DNA of 64,000 nucleotides from Moraxella lacunata (GCF_900453205.1 NZ_UGQU01000002.1:310001-374000); one strand, 5' to 3'. Shown: positions 44,033-53,257, counted from the first letter of the stretch. A program made the numbers and translations. Notes: a model not told the origin generated them from the sequence alone.

Positions 44033-45121
44033 ATGAAGCTAACAGCCCTAAAAAGCCTGATGACTGCTTGCCTAATCGGTGGCGTGATGATGTCATCAGC
44101 CCATGCAAACAACCCTGCTCCAACCATCAAAGCAGACGCCCCCAACCGCTACACTGTCAAAAAAGGCGATACACTGTGGGACATCTCTGGTAAATATCTG
44201 AGTGCACCGCACAGATGGCGTGAGATTTGGGCAACCAATAAACAAGTCAAAAACCCACATCTTATCTACCCTGGTGATATCCTTATCATGTGTATCATTA
44301 AGGGTCAGACCTTGGTCGGCGTGGACACAGGTGAGGGCTGTGCAGGCATTGAAAAGCAAATGCAAGAGGTAGCGCCCAGTGAACCAGTTCGTCTGACACC
44401 GCTAGAAGGTAGTGTGCCACCTATTCCATTATCAAATATCCGTCATTGGCTTGACCGTTCGGTGATTGTCAATCCCGATGATTTTGAGACGACCCCTTAT
44501 GTACTGGCGTCCAAAAAAGGCAATCTTATTACCGCAACAGGCGACAAGATTTATGTCAAAGGGGCGCTGCTTACCCCAGGTCAGACTTATGGCGTGTATC
44601 GCAAGTCCGAGCCTTATGTAGATGTGCAGACAGGTACGGTGATTGGGCTAGAAGCGGTGCAAGTAGCTCGTGGTATCGTGACTGATGTGGCGGGCAATGG
44701 TGTATCAAGTATTCAAATCACCCAGTCATTCGACACAGAGATTCGTGAAGGCGACCGCGTATTCTCTGAGGTATCAACCCAGCTTCCTGTGGTGTTCTAT
44801 CCTGCCCCTGCTGAGGTGACTCGTGGCGGTAGCATTGCACGCGTGATGGGTAGTATCGGCAGTGCTGCCAAAGGCAGTGTGGTCGCCATCAATATCGGTG
44901 CTGCTCAAGGAGCAAGAGCGGGTCACGTTCTTGATGTCTATCGTAAAGGGGCATTGGTGCGTGACATTCGTGATAACGACACGCCAGTACGCCTACCTAG
45001 CGAAAAAGCAGGTCAGGTAATGGTATTTAAAGTGTTTGACCATATCAGTTATGCTTATGTTCTCTCATCAGAGTTGCCACTAAGCAAGGGCGACCAGTTG
45101 GTGCCACCGCCTTATCTATAA
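44033..45121 (+). CDS. secreted LysM-domain protein
   Basis: A 362-residue exported protein. The signal peptide (MKLTALKSLMTACLIGGVMM, cleaved after SSAHA) is followed by a LysM peptidoglycan-binding domain at about residues 39-87 (YTVKKGDTLWDISGKYLSAPHRW). The remainder is beta-rich and unassigned (residues 130-362). A LysM gene before dprA is a common gammaproteobacterial arrangement. The longer ATG at 43958 would precede the signal; ATG 44021 or 44033 fits better. Likely role in envelope structure or septum-associated activity; not proven. Confidence 0.85.
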   Translation: MKLTALKSLMTACLIGGVMMSSAHANNPAPTIKADAPNRYTVKKGDTLWDISGKYLSAPHRWREIWATNKQVKNPHLIYPGDILIMCIIKGQTLVGVDTGEGCAGIEKQMQEVAPSEPVRLTPLEGSVPPIPLSNIRHWLDRSVIVNPDDFETTPYVLASKKGNLITATGDKIYVKGALLTPGQTYGVYRKSEPYVDVQTGTVIGLEAVQVARGIVTDVAGNGVSSIQITQSFDTEIREGDRVFSEVSTQLPVVFYPAPAEVTRGGSIARVMGSIGSAAKGSVVAINIGAAQGARAGHVLDVYRKGALVRDIRDNDTPVRLPSEKAGQVMVFKVFDHISYAYVLSSELPLSKGDQLVPPPYL

Positions 45122-45145
45122 TTCATTGACAAATAGTGATGTATT

Positions 45146-45181
45146 AAAATTGCCAGTACGCTTGTATTGGCAATTTTATTT
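45146..45181 (+). terminator. terminator after the LysM gene
   Basis: AAAATTGCCA (45146-45155), loop, TGGCAATTTT (45168-45177), then ATTTT. Confidence 0.8.
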
Positions 45182-45252
45182 TGTCAATGAAATTTTATAA
45201 AAAAGACAGTAGTGATATAATGCAAGCCTGTCATTTAACATAAGAAACAAAC

Positions 45253-46410
45253 ATGAGTTATCAAACGCTAGATGAGACATCCGCCACGCTTGCTTTGTGG
45301 TATGTGGTAAATACTTCTTTGACCGCCTTTTATAAATTGACCGAGCAATTTGGCGGTGCAAAGCAGGCTCTGACAGAAGGGCTTGGGGCATGGCAGGAGC
45401 TTGGTGTGCATAACGCCCACATCAAAAGATGGCAGGATGTTGATGACGTCATGGCGATGGTAGCCAGACTGCATGATGAAGCAGGGCGTGGGGTGTACGG
45501 CATGCTTTTGATGGATGATGAGCGTTATCCTGAAATACTCAGACAAATGTATGACCCACCACCAGTGCTTTTTTATCGTGGGGAGGTGACACGCTTGTCG
45601 GATAGGCAGGTGGCAGTCGTCGGCAGTCGTTCTCCCACAGAGTTTGCTTATCAGATGACTTTTAATATGGCAGAATATTTGGCTTATCAGGGGCTAACCA
45701 TCACCAGTGGACTGGCAGGCGGTATCGATAAGGCGGCACATCTGGGCGGATTATCAAATGGACGGGGGCAGACGGTGGGGGTGATGGGAACAGGCATTGA
45801 TGTGTGCTATCCTAAAAACCACAATGCTCTGTATGCTCAGATTATTAATGAGGGTGGCTGTCTCATTAGCGAGCTGCTGCCCGCCACGCCCGCCACCAAG
45901 CACAACTTTCCACGCCGTAACCGTCTGGTGGCAGGGTTATCACTTGCCACGCTGGTCACCGAAGCCACCATTGCCAGTGGTTCGCTCATCACCGCACGCC
46001 TGACCGCAGAGCAAGGTAAGCAAGTTTTCGCTGTGCCTAGCTCTATCGATAATGTTAATGCCGAGGGCTGTCATCATCTCATCCGTGAAGGGGCGACCCT
46101 GATTTACCACCCCAGTCAGATTATTGATGAACTTAGTGGAAGTGTGATGGGCTATAACGCCCTACCCAAAACCTTCTCTCGGGGTGTTTCAGCCCTTGAT
46201 AATGCTCATGAAAAACTCCCTGTGTCCGCACCAGTTGCCATTGCACCCCATTTGCAGGGCGTGTTTGATAAGTTATCCAATCAGCCGACTGACCTAGATA
46301 CACTTGTGGCGGCGACCGCTTTGGATGTTGGGACATTGCTGGCGTCTTTGTTGGAGCTTGAAATGATTGGTATGGTAAAAGTGGTTGGGGGTCGCTATGA
46401 GCGAGCATGA
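45253..46410 (+). CDS. dprA: DNA processing protein DprA
   Basis: Loads RecA on incoming single strands in natural transformation. It has 385 residues: an N-terminal helical region, the extended Rossmann fold with VAVVGSRSPTEFAY, ITSGLAGGIDKAAHLGGL, GVMGTGIDVCYPKNH and FPRRNRLVAGLS, and a C-terminal winged-helix-like DprA domain (NQPTDLDTLVAATALDVGTLLASL). It overlaps tsaC by 14 bp. Its presence fits with natural competence in Moraxella, but other competence genes are outside the window. Confidence 0.95.
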   Translation: MSYQTLDETSATLALWYVVNTSLTAFYKLTEQFGGAKQALTEGLGAWQELGVHNAHIKRWQDVDDVMAMVARLHDEAGRGVYGMLLMDDERYPEILRQMYDPPPVLFYRGEVTRLSDRQVAVVGSRSPTEFAYQMTFNMAEYLAYQGLTITSGLAGGIDKAAHLGGLSNGRGQTVGVMGTGIDVCYPKNHNALYAQIINEGGCLISELLPATPATKHNFPRRNRLVAGLSLATLVTEATIASGSLITARLTAEQGKQVFAVPSSIDNVNAEGCHHLIREGATLIYHPSQIIDELSGSVMGYNALPKTFSRGVSALDNAHEKLPVSAPVAIAPHLQGVFDKLSNQPTDLDTLVAATALDVGTLLASLLELEMIGMVKVVGGRYERA

Positions 46411-47005
46411 ATGTATCACTCACAGTGCTGATGTGGCGTATGAATGGGTCATGCAAGGTAGGATTTTGGCTTATCCTACCGAGAGTGTATGGGGGCTGGG
46501 CTGTCATGCTTTTGATGTGCAGGCGGTAAATAAGCTTCTTGCCCTAAAACAACGCCCTGTCGAAAAGGGCGTGATTGTACTGACTTCGGATGAATCATGC
46601 ATTGATGTATTTTTGAAAAATCTGCCGAAGGCTCGCCAAAATGACGTCATCAAAAGTTGGGCGTGTGCCGATGACAGACGGCAGGCGAGTACGTGGCTGT
46701 TTGATATCCCTGATGGGGTTGATATTCCCCAATGCGTGCGTGGCAAACATGAGAGTCTTGCCATTCGGGTGATTCACCACGCTAAAATCGCCAAATTATG
46801 TGATTTGCTTGCTACTCATGATAACAATCCGTTTGGCTTTTTGGTATCTACCAGTTGTAATGTTGGTGGGCAAGCCCCTGCCCATGACTTTGAGACGGCG
46901 TGGCGTTATTTTGGGGATGAAGTCTGTTATCTGCTCGGCGATACGCTAGGCTATGATAAACCCAGTCAAATCATTCATGCCAGTACAGGGCAGGTGGTGC
47001 GATAG
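46397..47005 (+). CDS. tsaC: Sua5/YciO/YrdC family protein, threonylcarbamoyl-AMP synthase
   Basis: Produces threonylcarbamoyl-AMP for the t6A37 modification of ANN-decoding tRNAs. The protein is 202 residues, the single-domain TsaC length. ILAYPTESVWGLGC near residue 28 and KQRPVEKGVIVL match the YrdC core. ATG 46397 overlaps the end of dprA by 14 bp; a TTG at 46385 is possible but less likely. The two genes are co-transcribed and end at the hairpin at 47022. Confidence 0.9.
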   Translation: MSEHECITHSADVAYEWVMQGRILAYPTESVWGLGCHAFDVQAVNKLLALKQRPVEKGVIVLTSDESCIDVFLKNLPKARQNDVIKSWACADDRRQASTWLFDIPDGVDIPQCVRGKHESLAIRVIHHAKIAKLCDLLATHDNNPFGFLVSTSCNVGGQAPAHDFETAWRYFGDEVCYLLGDTLGYDKPSQIIHASTGQVVR

Positions 47006-47021
47006 TTTTGACAGTAATAAA

Positions 47022-47050
47022 AAAACCCTTTGTGTGATACAAAGGGTTTT
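47022..47050 (+). terminator. terminator after tsaC
   Basis: AAAACCCTTTGT (47022-47033), loop TGATAC approximately, ACAAAGGGTTTT (47039-47050). Confidence 0.85.
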
Positions 47051-47085
47051 GGCTTTTTAAAGCAAGCAGATTGCTTGGATATCAG

Positions 47086-47268
47086 TTAGATACCAGCGGC
47101 AGCTTTAAAAGCGGCTTCATCAAAGTCTTCGCTGTGAGTCACAACCACAGTGCCTTTGTCGATGTTTACGTTAACAAATTTAACGCCAGTAACGGTTTCG
47201 GTTTTGGCAACCAGAGCGTCAGCAGCAGCTTGGTCGGCAACAGTTAGATTGAATTGAGATTGTGGCAT
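47086..47268 (-). CDS. 60-residue HMA-like small protein without the CxxC motif
   Basis: A 60-residue protein with MPQSQFNLTVADQAAADALV and a beta-alpha-beta-beta-alpha pattern (VKFVNVNIDKGTVVVTH; FDEAAFKAAAGI) like small metallochaperone folds, but the metal-binding Cys pair is absent. ATG 47268 has GGAG seven bases upstream and is favoured over a start four codons upstream. The composition is neutral and the gene looks real, being Ala-rich with high coding-like GC at third positions. Function unknown. Confidence 0.65.
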   Translation of the reverse strand: MPQSQFNLTVADQAAADALVAKTETVTGVKFVNVNIDKGTVVVTHSEDFDEAAFKAAAGI

Positions 47269-47280
47269 AATATACTCCAT

Positions 47281-47724
47281 GGGTAAATGAGAATGGTGGG
47301 AATGTGTTTAAATGAGATGAGTTTGAACCAGCTCATCATTTAGAACTTAGTCTTATTTTAATTGATATTAAGCTTTGTGCAATAAAATACAGATAAAATG
47401 CCGTAAACTAAGCCTTAATAGCATTGATTTTACAAGCAATTACAATGTAAACTAATGTAACCTAAAATTGGCGATTTGCCACGTATTTCAACCATTTTGA
47501 TGGTGCGATTAACAAAAATATTGATGAAAATGGCGTTTTGTTAATCAATTTTAATGCGTATTTTAAAAGTTTTAAATAACTATTCCTTATACATTATGTG
47601 CCAAAAAGTTTGTTTTTCTTACTAAGTTGTGATTTAATAGCCGTGCTGAATAATAGCATTTTTTATTTATCACCTAAACACTTGATAAAGTTGGATTTTA
47701 TTGAGTTTTTTAAAAGGAAGGATT
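47281..47724. other. intergenic region before the AbgT-type gene
   Basis: About 440 bp, AT-rich, no gene supported. It should carry the divergent promoters of the HMA-like and transporter genes. A possible -10 (TAGACT-like) was not resolved. AAGGAAGG stands before the transporter ATG. Confidence 0.35.
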
Positions 47725-49296
47725 ATGCAAGAAAAAGCAACATCTTCTCGCATGCAGAGATTTTTAAAGGGCGTAGAGTGGCTTGGCAATCTGTTGCCAC
47801 ACCCTGCCATTTTATTTGTATGGATGTCAGTTATTTTGCTCGTACTATCGGCAATCATGTCGATGATGGGCGTATCGGTGGCTGACCCACGCCCAGAAGG
47901 GGCAAAGGGGCGTAGTGAAGACGGCATGATTTATGTTGTCAATCTCTTAAATGGCGACGGGCTTGCCAAGATTGTTGAGAATCTTGTGTCCAATTTCACA
48001 GGCTTTGTGCCACTGGGGACGGTGCTTGTCGCTCTGCTTGGGGTGGGTATTGCTGAGCGGTCAGGCATGATTTCGGCAGCCCTTCGGGGGCTTGTCATGA
48101 ACGCCCCGCCAAAGATGGTTACTTTTGTCATTGTTTTTGCAGGTATTATGTCAAACACCGCTGCTGAGCTTGGCTATGTGGTGCTGATTCCGTTGGCGGC
48201 GATGATTTTTCATTCGTTGGGCAGACATCCGCTGGCAGGACTTGCCGCTGCCTTTGCAGGCGTGTCGGGTGGTTATAGTGCCAACTTATTGCTTGGTACG
48301 GTTGACCCACTACTGTCGGGTATTAGCCAAGAAGCGGCACGCATCATTGACCCTGACTATGTCGTGGGAGCAGAAGCCAACTGGTATTTTATGGCGGCAA
48401 GTACGTTTTTGGTAAGTGGTATTGGCTACTTTGTCACCGAAAAAATCGTGGAGCCATCACTGGGTAAATACAACCCTGATGACGCCGATGACCCAAGCGT
48501 GCTTGATAGCAAGGTGGAGCGACTGACCGCCTTAGAAAAGAAGGGACTGGTTTGGTCGGGCGTGTCCATGCTGATTTTTTGTTTGCTACTGGCATGGACG
48601 ATTGTGCCTGCAGACGGGATTTTAAGACATCCTGAGACAGGGCTTGTGGCAGGCTCGCCATTTTTGCATGGGATTGTGGTGTTTATCTTTGTGTTCTTTG
48701 CCATTCCAGGGATTGTGTATGGTAAGATTACAGGCACCATCAAGAGCAATGATGACGTGGTGGATGCCATGAGTGCTGCCATGAGTTCGCTCAGTATGTA
48801 CATCGTGCTGGTGTTTTTTGCTGCCCAGTTTACCGCCTTTTTTAATTGGTCAAACATCGGTTCGGTCATGGCGGTATCGGGAGCGAATTTCCTAAATGAC
48901 ATCGGACTGACAGGACCTTTGTTGCTCGTGGGCTTTATCCTGATTTGTGCTTTTGTCAATCTTATGCTCGGCTCGGCATCAGCTCAGTGGGCGATTACCG
49001 CACCGATTTTTGTACCCATGCTCATGCTGACAGGCTATGCCCCAGAGATGATTCAGGCGGCGTATCGTATCGGTGATAGTAGCACCAACATCATCACACC
49101 GATGATGAGCTACTTTGGGCTTATCATGGCGGTGGCGATTCGTTACAAAAAAGACACAGGGGTCGGCACGCTCATGTCGCTCATGATTCCGTACTCGCTC
49201 TTGTTCTTGGTGGGGTGGACAGCGTTGTTCTGCATTTGGGTGTTTGTCTTAGGCTTGCCCGTAGGACCAGGGGCTGCGACTTATTATACACCTTAA
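47725..49296 (+). CDS. AbgT-family transporter
   Basis: A 523-residue inner-membrane protein with about 11-13 hydrophobic segments. The AbgT family includes the p-aminobenzoyl-glutamate importer AbgT and the drug exporter MtrF. Segments such as WLGNLLPHPAILFVWMSVIL, FVIVFAGIMSNTAAELGYVV and GSASAQWAITAPIFVPMLML are typical. ATG 47725 has GGAAGG upstream; the in-frame TTG at 47701 is disregarded. Substrate direction cannot be told from the sequence. Confidence 0.88.
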   Translation: MQEKATSSRMQRFLKGVEWLGNLLPHPAILFVWMSVILLVLSAIMSMMGVSVADPRPEGAKGRSEDGMIYVVNLLNGDGLAKIVENLVSNFTGFVPLGTVLVALLGVGIAERSGMISAALRGLVMNAPPKMVTFVIVFAGIMSNTAAELGYVVLIPLAAMIFHSLGRHPLAGLAAAFAGVSGGYSANLLLGTVDPLLSGISQEAARIIDPDYVVGAEANWYFMAASTFLVSGIGYFVTEKIVEPSLGKYNPDDADDPSVLDSKVERLTALEKKGLVWSGVSMLIFCLLLAWTIVPADGILRHPETGLVAGSPFLHGIVVFIFVFFAIPGIVYGKITGTIKSNDDVVDAMSAAMSSLSMYIVLVFFAAQFTAFFNWSNIGSVMAVSGANFLNDIGLTGPLLLVGFILICAFVNLMLGSASAQWAITAPIFVPMLMLTGYAPEMIQAAYRIGDSSTNIITPMMSYFGLIMAVAIRYKKDTGVGTLMSLMIPYSLLFLVGWTALFCIWVFVLGLPVGPGAATYYTP

Positions 49297-49310
49297 TCTT
49301 GCCAGATAAT

Positions 49311-49343
49311 AAAAATCCCTTGTTTGATGACAGGGGATTTTTT
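49311..49343 (+). terminator. terminator after the AbgT-type gene
   Basis: AAAAATCCC (49311-49319), loop TTGTTTGATGACA approximately, GGGGATTTTTT (to 49343). Confidence 0.75.
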
Positions 49344-49615
49344 AAAGTGGCTTACCAAGCCATTTACCAAACCGATTTGCTAAATCATCTAAAATCAGTT
49401 TGGTTCGTTGGGAGATGTTTTTGCAAAATATGCTGAGCAAAAGTGTGTAGGGGTGATGATGGTGTCAATTTTTATGGTGTATGGCGATGGGTTTGGCAGG
49501 GGTTTTTTGATGGTTTTTAAAAATTTATCACAAAAATTTAAAAAACCCCTTGCATTTTTGCCAAACTTTGCTATAATCATCGCCCACAGCTTTTGGCAAA
49601 TTTGTCAATCAAAAC

Positions 49616-49705
49616 GGTGACGTGGGTGAGTGGCTGAAACCACATCCCTGCTAAGGATGCATACGGGAAACTGTATCGAGGGTTCGAATCCCTCCGTCAC
49701 CGCCA
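49616..49705 (+). tRNA. tRNA-Ser(GCT)
   Basis: A 90-nt class II tRNA including encoded CCA. Acceptor stem GGTGACG (49616-49622) with CGTCACC (49695-49701), discriminator G and CCA. Anticodon GCT at 49650-49652 in loop CTGCTAA, long variable arm (ATACGGGAAACTGTAT) and TTCGAATC T loop. It decodes AGC/AGU Ser codons. No terminator directly after it; it may be processed from a longer transcript. Confidence 0.97.
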
Positions 49706-49733
49706 TTTATTTTAAAAAATAAATAAAAAAGGC

Positions 49734-49761
49734 TTGACATACTAAATTTTTAGTGTATAAT
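49734..49761 (+). promoter_or_regulatory. tRNA-Arg promoter
   Basis: TTGACA (49734-49739), 16 bases, TATAAT (49756-49761), both consensus, 48 bp before tRNA-Arg. Confidence 0.85.
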
Positions 49762-49809
49762 AGCCGACCACAACAAGTGGTAAAGATTGATAATCACATC
49801 AGTTGTACT

Positions 49810-49886
49810 GCACCCGTAGCTCAGTTGGATAGAGCACTTGGCTACGAACTAAGGGGTCGGGAGTTCGAATCTCTCCGGGTGCGCCA
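49810..49886 (+). tRNA. tRNA-Arg(ACG)
   Basis: A 77-nt tRNA with encoded CCA. Acceptor stem GCACCCG (49810-49816) with CGGGTGC (49876-49882), D loop AGTTGGATAGA, anticodon ACG (49844-49846) and TTCGAATC T loop. The wobble A is expected to become inosine by TadA, reading CGU/CGC/CGA. It is followed by a terminator. Confidence 0.97.
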
Positions 49887-49892
49887 TATACC

Positions 49893-49926
49893 AAACACCA
49901 AAACTTGATTAAGTTTTGGTGTTTTT
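49893..49926 (+). terminator. tRNA-Arg terminator
   Basis: AAACACCAAAACTT (49893-49906), loop GATT, AAGTTTTGGTGTTT (49911-49924), T run. Confidence 0.88.
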
Positions 49927-50323
49927 ATTTGTGTGGGTTTATCAAATGGGTTTATGAAAATAATTTGATGGCTTAACATGGTATAAATTTAGGTTTGGCT
50001 TAATTTTTAAATTACAGTATCAAAAATTTAAAATTACCACAAATTCACAATGTATAGATGTAGGGGCTGGCTTTGCAAGCCTTGAAAGATGGCGTGTTTA
50101 ACACGCCCCTACTAGTCTGTGGCAAATATTAAGCTCGTTAAGCATAAGTCGTCAAATAGCCATTTTATGTAAAACGGATGAAAGCGTGACATTTTGTCAA
50201 ACGCCAATAAAATAGTATTAATGACAATCGCACCCTAAGACTTTACACATAAAAGCGTCATAAATATTCAACACACCTCAAAGTCATGGTAAAATAAAGC
50301 CTATTTTGACTCTATTTATCACC
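49927..50323. repeat. intergenic region with a GTAGGGGC palindromic core
   Basis: No gene in about 400 bp. The core at 50060-50112 has two hairpin units, GTAGGGGCTGGCTTTGCAAGCC and GGCGTGTTTAACACGCCCCTAC. Flanking sequence (AAATTACCACAAATT; CTGTGGCAAATATTAAGC) resembles that at 43530-43650. The stretch after 50140 (GTCAAATAGCCATTTTATG) resembles the right part of the element between dnaA and dnaN (GGATAGCCATTTTTCATG). Confidence 0.5.
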
Positions 50324-50980
50324 ATGGCTAAAAAAAACAAAACCCCAAAACCCCGTCCATCACAGACACACAGCGAAGATGAGCCCATACAGGTGGACCC
50401 TGATGAGCTACCTGTCATCGCCAAACCCTTGGTGCGAGTGATGGCACTGTTGTATGACGGCATGCTGATATTGGCAATGTTGTTTTTGGCGGGGACGATT
50501 GGGGCGGTGATCGGTACGCTGTTGTTTATGGAAGTAGGAACAGACTCGGCACATGCCCAAAGACTGCCAACTTGGTATCAAAATGGGGTTATGACACCGC
50601 TGTTTGTGCTGACCTTGATAGGTTTTTATGGGTTGTTTTGGCGAAAATCAGGGCAGACGCTCGGCATGCAGACATGGCGATTAAAGACGGTGGATAACGC
50701 AGGACATCTGCTGACGTGGGCACAAAGCACACGCCGTATCATCAGTGCCTGTCTACTACCCATACTCTGTGCGACCATCGGTGGGGTGCTACATGGCTCA
50801 CGACTGGCGGTGCTGATGAGTGCCATGCTTGGGTTTTTGTTTAATTATCTGTTTTGTGCATTCAATACTCGGGGGCTTGCGGTGCATGACATGCTGTCTA
50901 ACACCATTACCCTAAAAGTCCCCAAAATCCAGCATGAAAGCCTGTGGCAGGCATGGCGTAAAAAACAAGAAGCCCCCTAA
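50324..50980 (+). CDS. RDD-family membrane protein
   Basis: A 218-residue protein. The first 30 residues are hydrophilic and Lys/Pro-rich. The RDD domain follows with about four hydrophobic segments: VRVMALLYDGMLILAMLFLA contains the Arg-Asp pair, and YGLFWRKSGQTLGMQTWRLK and NTRGLAVHDMLSNTIT are family blocks. RDD proteins are of varied or unknown function. ATG 50324 is preferred to a TTG at 50306. Confidence 0.82.
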   Translation: MAKKNKTPKPRPSQTHSEDEPIQVDPDELPVIAKPLVRVMALLYDGMLILAMLFLAGTIGAVIGTLLFMEVGTDSAHAQRLPTWYQNGVMTPLFVLTLIGFYGLFWRKSGQTLGMQTWRLKTVDNAGHLLTWAQSTRRIISACLLPILCATIGGVLHGSRLAVLMSAMLGFLFNYLFCAFNTRGLAVHDMLSNTITLKVPKIQHESLWQAWRKKQEAP

Positions 50981-50995
50981 TAAACAAGAAATCTA

Positions 50996-51029
50996 AAAAT
51001 CGCCCAGTCTGTGTGGATTGGGCGATTTT
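50996..51029 (+). terminator. terminator after the RDD gene
   Basis: AAAATCGCCCA (50996-51006), loop, TGGGCGATTTT (51019-51029). Confidence 0.8.
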
Positions 51030-51083
51030 ATATAAGGGCTTTTAATTTTTTAAAGTTTGCCATATTGTTACTTTGACATCCAA

Positions 51084-51120
51084 ATAAAAAACCTATTTAC
51101 CAAAAATGGGTAAATAGGTT
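51084..51120 (-). terminator. terminator of the minus-strand secreted-protein gene
   Basis: AACCTATTTACC (51090-51101), loop, GGTAAATAGGTT (51109-51120). On the minus strand it is followed by TTTTTTAT, directly downstream of the gene at 51156-51563. Confidence 0.8.
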
Positions 51121-51155
51121 GGAGAAACAAAAACAAGTAAAAAATCAGCCATCAA

Positions 51156-51563
51156 TTAACGTGGGTTTACAACCACGTTTTGGTCGGTATTAATGATAAT
51201 CTCAGAAGGTCTGTCCACAACGATACGCACTTCATTAGGGTTTACTTGGTGGGCGTTGCGGTAGTTGTCATAGGCTTCGGTGCAGCCCACACAACGAGAG
51301 AGTGCCGACCAAGGTTTGACAACCAAAGTCTCATAAGAACTCTCCACGCTACCTGATGCCATAGAAAATGGCAAGCCTACCGCGTGAAGGGCTGTGCCTG
51401 CAACCGCACCCACCAATTGTAGGGGTTTGGCAACGGTAATATCAAGTACCGCAGAGCCGTAAGTAGGGCCAAAATCTTCTTCATCAATCTCAATGGCAGC
51501 GTGAGCGGTGGTACTAATAAGAGCGGTGGCAGTCAGTGCTAATAGTGTGTGTTTGATTTTCAT
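51156..51563 (-). CDS. small secreted protein of unknown function
   Basis: A 135-residue protein with an N-terminal signal peptide (MKIKHTLLALTATALISTTA, cleaved after HA), so it is exported. The mature part is acidic at first (IEIDEEDFG), with a hydrophobic central helix (PLQLVGAVAGTALHAVGLPF) and two Cys in SRCVGCTEAY. Similar small proteins are annotated only as hypothetical in Moraxellaceae as far as I recall. It has its own terminator. Confidence 0.65.
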   Translation of the reverse strand: MKIKHTLLALTATALISTTAHAAIEIDEEDFGPTYGSAVLDITVAKPLQLVGAVAGTALHAVGLPFSMASGSVESSYETLVVKPWSALSRCVGCTEAYDNYRNAHQVNPNEVRIVVDRPSEIIINTDQNVVVNPR

Positions 51564-51742
51564 GAGAGTATCCTAATGGGGGCGATTTGCCCAAGATAGA
51601 TTTATGCTAATATTAAAACAAGTTCCGTCCATATTATCAAGCTTATTTTGCCAAAAAGTGGGTGGACGGTAAAATTTTCCGACAAGGGGTAAACAAATCA
51701 GTAACATTTGGCGACGTCTGATGATTACCAACAGTTGATAAA

Positions 51743-52597
51743 TCAAACAGTGGGATTAACAGCTGGGTTAAGTGGCTGACAGCTCGGGCAGTACACACTG
51801 GCTCGCCCACCGATTTTAATGTTTTCCAAAATCTCATGACACACCGTACACGGCTCACCTGCCCGCCCATAAGCCAGTAGAATTTGCTGAAAATAGCCCG
51901 TTTTGCCTGCCCCCACGGTAAAGTCCCGAAGACTTGACCCACCTTGTTCGATGGAGCGAGCGAGTATCGCCTTGATGTTATTGACCAGTACGGCCATCTT
52001 GTCTTTATCTATCTGATGGGCAGGCATGGCAGGGTGTATGCCTGACATGAACAGGCTCTCTACCGCATAGATGTTGCCCACACCGACCACGATGGACTGC
52101 TCCATGATGACGGATTTGATGGGGCGAGCGATGGGTCGTTTGGGGTTTTTATGAATCATCCTATACAGATAGTCGGCATCAAAGGCATCATCCAAAGGCT
52201 CTACCCCAAGTTTGTCAAGATAACGCTCAGCATCATCTGCCCACATCACCATGCCAAAACGTCTGGGGTCATGATAATGCAAACGCACCGATGAATCATC
52301 AAAGCCAAAGATGACGTGGTCATGCTTGCGTGGGGCAAGGGCGTCATGCTGTTGCAGACTGCCTGACATGCCCAAATGAATGAGCAGGCGCAGGGGTGAG
52401 CCGTTTTTATTAAAATCAAGCAGTAGGTATTTGGCACGGCGAACCACACGCACAAGTTTTGCCCCGACAAGCTTGTCTAGGTCGTCTGGTATTACTTCAC
52501 GCAGGCGATAACCTGACGTGTAAATGTCGCTGACACGCTGACCGATGAGTGGGGCAAGGCTGGCTTTGGTCGTTTCAACTTCGGGTAATTCAGGCAT
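51743..52597 (-). CDS. mutM: formamidopyrimidine-DNA glycosylase
   Basis: Removes 8-oxoguanine and formamidopyrimidines. The 284 residues start MPELPEVETT; mature Pro is the catalytic nucleophile and Glu the next residue. The H2TH region (VVGVGNIYAVESLF) and a zinc finger CTVC..CPSC at the C-terminus are present. The following 180 bp contain only a likely promoter. Also known as fpg. Confidence 0.97.
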   Translation of the reverse strand: MPELPEVETTKASLAPLIGQRVSDIYTSGYRLREVIPDDLDKLVGAKLVRVVRRAKYLLLDFNKNGSPLRLLIHLGMSGSLQQHDALAPRKHDHVIFGFDDSSVRLHYHDPRRFGMVMWADDAERYLDKLGVEPLDDAFDADYLYRMIHKNPKRPIARPIKSVIMEQSIVVGVGNIYAVESLFMSGIHPAMPAHQIDKDKMAVLVNNIKAILARSIEQGGSSLRDFTVGAGKTGYFQQILLAYGRAGEPCTVCHEILENIKIGGRASVYCPSCQPLNPAVNPTV

Positions 52598-52777
52598 GAT
52601 TGGGGTTCTAACAAATCGGACAAGAGTAATAAATGGCTATTTGCTTTTGTGTCTAGGTTTGTTATTATAGCTAATTTTGAGAAAGAATGCCATTGGCTGG
52701 GTTTGTGATGTTTTGTGTGGTTATCAAAGCATTTGTTTGTATTTATCAAACGGTAAAGATATTTTAAAAGGAAAAAT

Positions 52778-53257
52778 ATGACAAAGTATCCAACCCCAAA
52801 AATCATCATCGCTTATGCCTTATTTACAGGCTTATTAAGTGGTCTTCTAACCTTGCCATTTGTTAGCCTTTTTATGACAAGTCGTAATGATTGGGGTTAT
52901 TTGGCTATTTATTTTTATTGGTGGTTTTTGGTGAGTTTAGTACCTACCTTGTTAAGCGGTATTGTGATTAGCTATTTTAAAATCATCATCAAAAGACCCT
53001 TTGACTATTTGAAGCCTTTTGGTGTTGCATTTTTGGTATTTTTTATTTTGGGGTTGGTGTTTATTGGCGTTTTGGCACTTATGGAAATTGATTCAAGATT
53101 GTTGAAATTTGAAAGTGCTATCTACTTTATCATGCTAATATTTTGCATTGCATTGCATTGCATTGCATTGCATTGCATTGATAAGCGGAGTGTCATCAAC
53201 CATATTAGCCAAATTTATTTTTCCAAAATATTAAAAGGAAAATTTTATGAACAATAA
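52778..53257 (+). CDS. small membrane protein with a pentanucleotide repeat (frame-altered)
   Basis: About 159 residues with four membrane segments (IIIAYALFTGLLSGLLTLPF; YLAIYFYWWFLVSLVPTLLS; GVAFLVFFILGLVFIGVLAL; AIYFIMLIFCIALHC). A TTGCA repeat at 53143-53180 changes the frame. In the present frame the end reads CIDKRSVINHIS, whereas another frame reads ALISGVSSTILAKFIFPKY, matching the C-terminus of the neighbouring paralogue (ISTILAKFILPKY-type). One more repeat unit or two fewer would connect the two. RBS AAAAGGAAAA. No known function. Confidence 0.65.
   Translation: MTKYPTPKIIIAYALFTGLLSGLLTLPFVSLFMTSRNDWGYLAIYFYWWFLVSLVPTLLSGIVISYFKIIIKRPFDYLKPFGVAFLVFFILGLVFIGVLALMEIDSRLLKFESAIYFIMLIFCIALHCIALHCIDKRSVINHISQIYFSKILKGKFYEQ
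53143..53180. repeat. pentanucleotide tandem repeat (TTGCA), 7 full units plus TTG
   Basis: 38 bp of perfect 5-bp repeats in the coding region of the small membrane-protein gene. Such a unit, not divisible by three, changes the frame whenever copy number changes. See the corresponding finding. Confidence 0.95.
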
